Shown here: positions 18,603 through 22,835 of the stretch, piece by piece | Layout: each line of letters starts with the position of its first letter | Numbering within the stretch: position 1 is the stretch's first letter | IMG/VR virus record: IMGVR_UViG_3300010157_000268 | Coordinates: 1 to 22,835 of that record | DNA from: a virus | Length of the DNA stretch: 22,835 nucleotides | Direction: 5' to 3' (one strand) | Notes under the pieces: model-generated | The model's database searches: none | Told to the model about the DNA's origin: nothing | Seen by the model: the letters and a program-made list of their open reading frames with translations, nothing else | Translations under genes and position numbers: made by a program

Positions 18603-20330
18603 TTCTACTTTCAGTCTGGCTTTAAATTCTGGTGGAAATTGATCGCCGGCTGACTTCATAAGATCAGCAAAGCACCCATCCAGTAAATAAGTAACAGCCC
18701 AATCATCTGGAGTACGGATCGATCGACCTACTCCCTGTAATACTGCAATTGAAGTTTTCCAGTTATACCAAGCTTGTGAATATTCAAGTTTAGCAGCAAC
18801 ATACTTATCACCAAGATGCGGATATGGAACCTTTAAGAAAATTTGAAATCTGCTCTGGTCATCTACCATATTTAAACCTTCTAAGATAGAAGGCCCCATT
18901 AATACAAGCCCTTTCTTTTTGCTCATTTTCTTTAGAGCTTGGTCCTTTTCTTCAGAACCTTTATAGAGTAAAATGCGTTTCTTAACGTCTTTAGGAAGCC
19001 CTGTCCAGATCTTAGTATTCAATTCATAGGAACCAGAATGAATGATCCCAGAGTCCTCAGAATGCTCTCGGACAATTCGGGTTACGGTATCAATTGCCCA
19101 TTGCATATTATCACTTAGGAATCGGGTTGACATTTTTTTACCCGGATAGAAAATGATTGGCGACTTTTCCCAATTAAAATGGCTCTCTATTTTAAAGTAC
19201 TTGGCTGACTTGATACCGTGATTTCGCATGAAGTCACTAGGATTACCCATAGTGGCAGTCATTAATAACTTAAACCCAAATTTAGTATAGAAGTGTTTCT
19301 TTAATAAGTAGTACTCGTCAATACAGTTAAAAACCAGGGCTTTTTCTCCAGGGTTCTTAATTAGTTTTTCAACCCCAACCTTTCCAACAATTTCGCAATA
19401 ATCTTCAAGTTTACAGTGCACGTCTTTACACCAGTCAGCTAGGTTAAAAACTGCAAGCCATTCAAGCGGAACACTGCCTTCAGTAAATTCAGTTGAGGCA
19501 TTTTCTCTAAGAGGGCTTGTGGCTTTCATAACTTCACCAAGTACTTTAGTAACTTCTCTTAATAGTTTAAGTAAATTCGCTTGATCATCATCTGCATAAA
19601 TGCGGTCTATTATTTTCTCAAGTCTTTCAAGATTTATTTTTGGTACAGTTTGGCCAATATCGCCAAGTCCTTCCAATAATTTTTCAGCCTTCTTTACAAT
19701 CTCCTTTGATACAATTGGACTAAAGTGGCTCTGTACAATATCTAATAATTTATGAGCTTCATCGCAAACTACAAAATCTCTTTGTGGAAATGGAGAGCCT
19801 TTACCCTTTCCTTGCTGTTTATCCTCAACATAATTTCTTTGAATTAAGGCATACGGATAAGTAAGTAGGGCAACTTGAGATTTAATTGATTTTTTACGTG
19901 ATGTTAAATACCCACATTGTTTAAAACACGGTAATGATTCAGCAGCTTCATATGAAGTTCCTTTACTTTTACATTCACCTATTGAAAATTTTTCGTCATT
20001 AACAACACATCTATAATTATCAACGCCTTTAATATTACCCCAATTCCATAACTGTAGTTTACGAAAGTCCTTTACGTATTGTTCATGTAGCGAAAGATCA
20101 GATGCAAGAATATAACCACGGTTGCCCTTAAATGCAAGAAAGTCTGCAAAGACCATTGCAATTACTGATTTACCTGAACCAGTTGGGGCATCTAATAAGT
20201 AGATACCATTAGGATCATCGTTATACGCAGAGATTATATCAAGTATTGCCTCTTTCTGTTGAGGCCGAAACTCCAGTCCTGGGTGTTTTCCTTTTACAAA
20301 TTGTTCAAATTCCTCTTGGAGTTTATTCAT
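18594..20330 (-). CDS. DinG/XPD-family iron-sulfur DNA helicase
   Basis: 578 aa SF2 helicase. Motif I APTGSGKS (48-55), motif II DEAH (190-193), motif VI QGVGRSIR (532-539). Four Cys lie between motifs I and II (C108, C120, C135, C139), as in the 4Fe-4S domain of XPD, DinG and Rad3. It is shorter than E. coli DinG (716 aa). Members of this family unwind DNA 5'-3', clearing R-loops and recombination intermediates. In a phage it may help replication or recombination, or displace bound proteins. It starts 2 nt after the glycosyltransferase gene stop. The family is sure; the role is inferred. Confidence 0.85.
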   Translation of the reverse strand: MNKLQEEFEQFVKGKHPGLEFRPQQKEAILDIISAYNDDPNGIYLLDAPTGSGKSVIAMVFADFLAFKGNRGYILASDLSLHEQYVKDFRKLQLWNWGNIKGVDNYRCVVNDEKFSIGECKSKGTSYEAAESLPCFKQCGYLTSRKKSIKSQVALLTYPYALIQRNYVEDKQQGKGKGSPFPQRDFVVCDEAHKLLDIVQSHFSPIVSKEIVKKAEKLLEGLGDIGQTVPKINLERLEKIIDRIYADDDQANLLKLLREVTKVLGEVMKATSPLRENASTEFTEGSVPLEWLAVFNLADWCKDVHCKLEDYCEIVGKVGVEKLIKNPGEKALVFNCIDEYYLLKKHFYTKFGFKLLMTATMGNPSDFMRNHGIKSAKYFKIESHFNWEKSPIIFYPGKKMSTRFLSDNMQWAIDTVTRIVREHSEDSGIIHSGSYELNTKIWTGLPKDVKKRILLYKGSEEKDQALKKMSKKKGLVLMGPSILEGLNMVDDQSRFQIFLKVPYPHLGDKYVAAKLEYSQAWYNWKTSIAVLQGVGRSIRTPDDWAVTYLLDGCFADLMKSAGDQFPPEFKARLKVEYK

Positions 20331-20332
20331 AG

Positions 20333-21049
20333 TTAGTTATGCCAATATTTTTGGTCTTTATAAAAATGCGATTCATTATTACGGTTCAGCCAATTTTTAA
20401 TAACTAGCCAAATCATATTAAGATATCCATATTTTTTAAATCGGCGATTGTCCTGTGTAATTAGTTTAGGTATAAGCTTAAATTTATTAGGCTTTATTTT
20501 TCTACTTAATAACCAGTCTTCACTTTGATGGGCAAGCTCGTCAAATCCGCCAAGGTCATTAAAAATAAATTTGCGTATCAACATAAATCCGCCTATTGCA
20601 AATGGTTTAGTTTTAGAAAGATACCAAGTAGTTAGTCCGTTTATCCAAAATATAAAAGTTGCTCGTAAATCAAATTCTCCTTTATATTTAGGGGTTGTTC
20701 CAAGTACTGCATAATTACCAGCAAGGAGGGTATTAACCGATTCAATAATAACTCTGTTATGTGTAAATGTAATATCAGCATCTAAAAATAGCAATAATGG
20801 AGTAGTTGCTATTTGAGCACCGGCGTTTCGGCCAATTGCAGGCAAACCTCCTTTAATTATTTCAACATTTAGATTAAATTTTAGAGCTATTGAATTAATT
20901 ATATTAACAGTTTGATCAGTTGAGCCAGCATCTGCTATAATTATTTTAACACCAGCACATTCTTTTTGTCTTAATATAGCTCTAAGAGTTCTACCAATAT
21001 AGGCCTCTTCATTATAGCATGGAATTATAATAGTTAAATCATTAATCAT
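20333..21049 (-). CDS. GT2-family glycosyltransferase
   Basis: 238 aa with the GT-A fold of family 2: N-terminal LTIIIPCYNEEAYIGRTLRA, IIADAGSTDQT, the D-x-D metal motif LLFLDADITF, and the acceptor-side SEDW (catalytic region). A hydrophobic segment around residues 125-140 (ATFIFWINGLTTWY) could contact membrane. Such enzymes transfer sugars to lipids, polysaccharides or virion proteins. It starts by sharing one base with the phosphoesterase stop (TAATG), so the two are translationally coupled and may act in one pathway. Donor and acceptor are unknown. Confidence 0.85.
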   Translation of the reverse strand: MINDLTIIIPCYNEEAYIGRTLRAILRQKECAGVKIIIADAGSTDQTVNIINSIALKFNLNVEIIKGGLPAIGRNAGAQIATTPLLLFLDADITFTHNRVIIESVNTLLAGNYAVLGTTPKYKGEFDLRATFIFWINGLTTWYLSKTKPFAIGGFMLIRKFIFNDLGGFDELAHQSEDWLLSRKIKPNKFKLIPKLITQDNRRFKKYGYLNMIWLVIKNWLNRNNESHFYKDQKYWHN

Positions 21050-21735
21050 TATCTAAATAAGGTTAGCCAGTTAGTGTTTTTAGTTGACTCATATATAACA
21101 TATGAAGTATTTTCAATCCAGTCGCCAGTGTTTAAGTAGCGAACTCCGTCTATTTCTTTATCTGATGGAGTATGAATGTGACCGCATACAACAGTATGGC
21201 AATTTCTCTTTTTTGCTTGACGAACCATTTCATTTTCAAAATCAACCATAAATGAAACAGCTGCCTTTACATTATCCTTTAAGTATTTTGACAAACTTGT
21301 TTTTTTACCAAATCTTTTTATAAATCGGTCTAGTTCAATTGCCAAGTCATAGCCAATTGAACCTAACATTCCCAACCAGTGCATCTTAACGATTCCATCG
21401 TATTTGTCTCCATGACAAAACCATATTCCATCTTCGGTCCATTCATCAACTACTATAATATTACCAATATCAACTGGTAAATATTTTCTTAGGAACTCAT
21501 CATGATTGCCAGCTATCCAAATAACTTCCATTCTCTTTGAAATCTTTAGAAATTTTCTTATTAAGTTAGTATGGTCTTGAGAAAACTTTTTATATTTAGT
21601 AAAGAGCCATCCATCAATAATATCGCCAACTAAAATCAGTCGATCAAATGTTTCTGTTTTTAATAACATTGTAATTGCTTCAGTATTGCAACCTTTAGAT
21701 CCAATGTGTATATCTGATATTACTAAAGTTCTCAT
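21049..21735 (-). CDS. LpxH-like metallophosphoesterase
   Basis: 228 aa calcineurin-type phosphoesterase with all five metal motifs: SDIHIGS, GDIIDGW, GNHDE, WFCHGDKYD, CGHIHTP. The ending VRYLNTGDWIENTSYVIYE matches the N-T-G-D-W-[IV]-E signature of the UDP-2,3-diacylglucosamine pyrophosphatase group (COG2908/LpxH-like). LpxH makes lipid X in the lipid A pathway. Canonical LpxH has an Arg-containing G-N-R-D-F motif rather than G-N-H-D, so activity on a different phosphodiester or nucleotide is equally possible. Its stop overlaps the start of the GT2 gene. Confidence 0.75.
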   Translation of the reverse strand: MRTLVISDIHIGSKGCNTEAITMLLKTETFDRLILVGDIIDGWLFTKYKKFSQDHTNLIRKFLKISKRMEVIWIAGNHDEFLRKYLPVDIGNIIVVDEWTEDGIWFCHGDKYDGIVKMHWLGMLGSIGYDLAIELDRFIKRFGKKTSLSKYLKDNVKAAVSFMVDFENEMVRQAKKRNCHTVVCGHIHTPSDKEIDGVRYLNTGDWIENTSYVIYESTKNTNWLTLFR

Positions 21736-21745
21736 AATCTATAAT

Positions 21746-22063
21746 TTATTTTTCTTCAATTTCATAGCCATTTTCGTCATACCAAAATTCACAACATGGA
21801 TATTCTCGGCCCTCATCATCTAATCGGCACCATTCAGTTTTTTCTTCATTAAGCCAGTGCCAATCTTTGTTTTCAATGCCTTCCGGTAATTCAGGATTTT
21901 CGAGAGGAGGGTGATAAGCGTTTGGGTCAGTATGGTAGCTATTACAAGAACAACCGCGAGGAACGCAATCATCACAGTGAAAAGGATTCTCTGTAGAATC
22001 CGTTGAAGGCGCATATAGCCAGGTTGCTTTTTTACCACAGTTACAAGTTTCATAATTTACCAT
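21746..22063 (-). CDS. Cys-rich small protein, possible zinc-binding
   Basis: 105 aa from Met at 22063 (MVNYETCNCGKKATWLYAPS), which gives a 7-nt overlap with the upstream gene; a start at 22072 would give 16 nt. Cys pairs: CNC near the start, then HCDDC and CSC, and CC near residue 89, enough for one or two zinc sites. The centre is Pro/Glu rich (YHPPLENPELPEGIENK) and the end is acidic and aromatic. It lies 10 nt upstream of the LpxH-like gene. No family recognised. Confidence 0.55.
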   Translation of the reverse strand: MVNYETCNCGKKATWLYAPSTDSTENPFHCDDCVPRGCSCNSYHTDPNAYHPPLENPELPEGIENKDWHWLNEEKTEWCRLDDEGREYPCCEFWYDENGYEIEEK

Positions 22064-22260
22064 AAGTCCCAATCAGTTAAGTCAAGTACGTCTCCAGTAG
22101 TTTGGTCTTTTACTTCAACTACTGTACCAATTCCAGTTGGAGTAAACATAAAAGTCCATCTTTCACCGGCAGTTGGCATGAATGGGTCCTTCTTTTTCTG
22201 TTTCTTTTTCCACTTCTCGAATTTTTTAATTTCGGAATCAACTAGTTCAAATTTATACAT
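22057..22260 (-). CDS. Small basic hypothetical protein
   Basis: 67 aa from the ATG at 22260, which shares one base with the stop of the zincin gene (TGATG); a TTG one codon upstream is also in frame but less likely. The N-terminal half is a lysine-rich helix (FELVDSEIKKFEKWKKKQKK), and the C-terminal half is strand-like (GERWTFMFTPTGIGTVVEVK, then DWDLW). A nucleic-acid contact through the basic helix is possible but unproved. Confidence 0.55.
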   Translation of the reverse strand: MYKFELVDSEIKKFEKWKKKQKKKDPFMPTAGERWTFMFTPTGIGTVVEVKDQTTGDVLDLTDWDLW

Positions 22261-22835
22261 CAATCAAGTTTTAAATTAAATGTTTTTCGGTATTCTTTAA
22301 AAACCTTTTTAAATTTCTTTGAGGCGGCAATTGAACCTCTAGCCCGGTCCATTGGCTCAATCAAGCCAGTTGAAAGATATGCATGGATTTCGTCAACCAT
22401 AACCTGCTTAACATAACCCATTTGAGATAAGTATGCTTCTAATTGTTCGTATACACTCGTCTTTAAAGATAAAACCATTTCTACCATTTCGGCTTTATAC
22501 TTTTTATTTGTATAGAATAGTGCATGGGAAAGTTCATGATCCATTACTTGTGATTTTATATCGTCTACTCCCAATATATAAAATTTTCCACGAGGTTGGT
22601 GCTTACGAATTGTTGTATATATTGTATGTATAAGAGTATCATATGGAGTGGTCAAAGCTTTATTAGAAGTTAAACCATTAAGACAGGCTTCAAGAGAATC
22701 GCTTGGAATATTGTATCCGCTCCAATCTTTAGTATATCCAAAATATTTAGTACCTCTTTCTTTACGGTACTTATTCATATATTCAAAAATACAAAAGGTC
22801 TTTTTTCTAAATTCAGAATACGCGGACTCGTAATA
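22260..22835 (-). CDS. HExxH zincin-like protease, truncated at the right window edge
   Basis: The frame is open from the window edge: 19 codons without a stop precede the Met at 22778, and they read like natural protein (YYESAYSEFRKKTFCIFEYM). The gene probably starts outside the window. From Met22778 it is 172 aa. HELSHALF (81-88) is the HExxH zinc motif, and VDEIHAYLST (about 45 residues later) offers a Glu as third ligand, as in gluzincins. There is no signal peptide in the visible part. It could cut host or virion proteins, or be a degenerate, non-catalytic member; no substrate is suggested by its neighbours. Confidence 0.6.
   Translation of the reverse strand, partial: YYESAYSEFRKKTFCIFEYMNKYRKERGTKYFGYTKDWSGYNIPSDSLEACLNGLTSNKALTTPYDTLIHTIYTTIRKHQPRGKFYILGVDDIKSQVMDHELSHALFYTNKKYKAEMVEMVLSLKTSVYEQLEAYLSQMGYVKQVMVDEIHAYLSTGLIEPMDRARGSIAASKKFKKVFKEYRKTFNLKLD

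Noticed and set aside
21820-22053. Minus-strand ORF of 77 codons overlapping the Cys-rich gene
   Set aside because: It is out of frame with the Cys-rich protein, which fits the coupling with its neighbours better. The hydrophobic run VMIAFLAVVLVIATILTQTL is striking, but an embedded gene is not supported by spacing or a start signal.
22433-22833. Plus-strand ORFs opposite the zincin gene
   Set aside because: Antisense shadows; the minus-strand frame has the HExxH motif and coupled neighbours.
1-22835. CRISPR arrays, tRNA genes, insertion sequences, integrase attachment sites
   Set aside because: No regularly spaced direct repeats, cloverleaf-type sequence or recombinase signatures were found by reading both strands; a tRNA scan would be needed to exclude degenerate cases.

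Overview
The window looks like part of a large, AT-rich, T4-like tailed phage (contractile-tailed myovirus) genome. The phage signals are a gp25-type baseplate wedge protein, a LamG adhesin-type tail protein, a GH24 lysozyme, TATAAATA-type late promoters and very tight packing of genes. All genes lie on the minus strand except the partial gene at the left edge. A Bacteroidota host is the best inference. Most starts have an A/T-rich leader and no Shine-Dalgarno sequence. One exported protein has a signal peptide cleaved just before Gln (the Bacteroidota 'Q-rule'), another is a lipoprotein, and the lysozyme carries an annexin-like repeat. No rRNA, tRNA, CRISPR array, integrase or transposase was seen.

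Layout by coordinate (the minus-strand genes are transcribed right to left). 2-679 (+): 3' end of a LamG-repeat protein, separated by a bidirectional terminator from the minus-strand genes. 754-3598: structural block (gp25-like wedge, a connector- or neck-like protein, two small proteins with an F-x-x-F motif, and a 319-aa protein with EF-hand and zinc ribbon). 3618-7589: operon of an N-truncated ClpC-type unfoldase, HldD-like epimerase, cupin and HldE-like kinase. 7613-12376: dense tract of small, mostly unknown genes, including a SAK-type HAD hydrolase, a secreted protein, a lipoprotein and a membrane protein. 12473-18571: late block (coiled-coil membrane protein, acidic protein, zinc-ribbon virion-like protein flanked by an inverted repeat, two DUF2589-like proteins, and annexin-like/GH24 lysozyme). 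18594-22835: DinG/XPD-like helicase, GT2 glycosyltransferase, LpxH-like phosphoesterase, Cys-rich protein and an HExxH zincin that runs off the right edge.

Two themes tie the genes together. First, eight intergenic ATAAATAA boxes, usually 15-22 nt before a start codon, mark a T4-like late regulon. Many of the proteins behind them carry a short aromatic/acidic motif (F-[EN]-x-[FWY], in four places followed by [VL]-x-E-[AC]). This closely resembles the T4 capsid-targeting sequence cut by the gp21 prohead protease, so several unknown proteins and the lysozyme may be packaged inside the head. Second, the phage carries an envelope-sugar set (HldE-like kinase, HldD-like epimerase, cupin, GT2, LpxH-like enzyme), which suggests remodelling of host LPS or synthesis of a heptose metabolite. 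The ClpC-like unfoldase keeps a ClpP-docking IGF tripeptide and may redirect the host ClpP protease.
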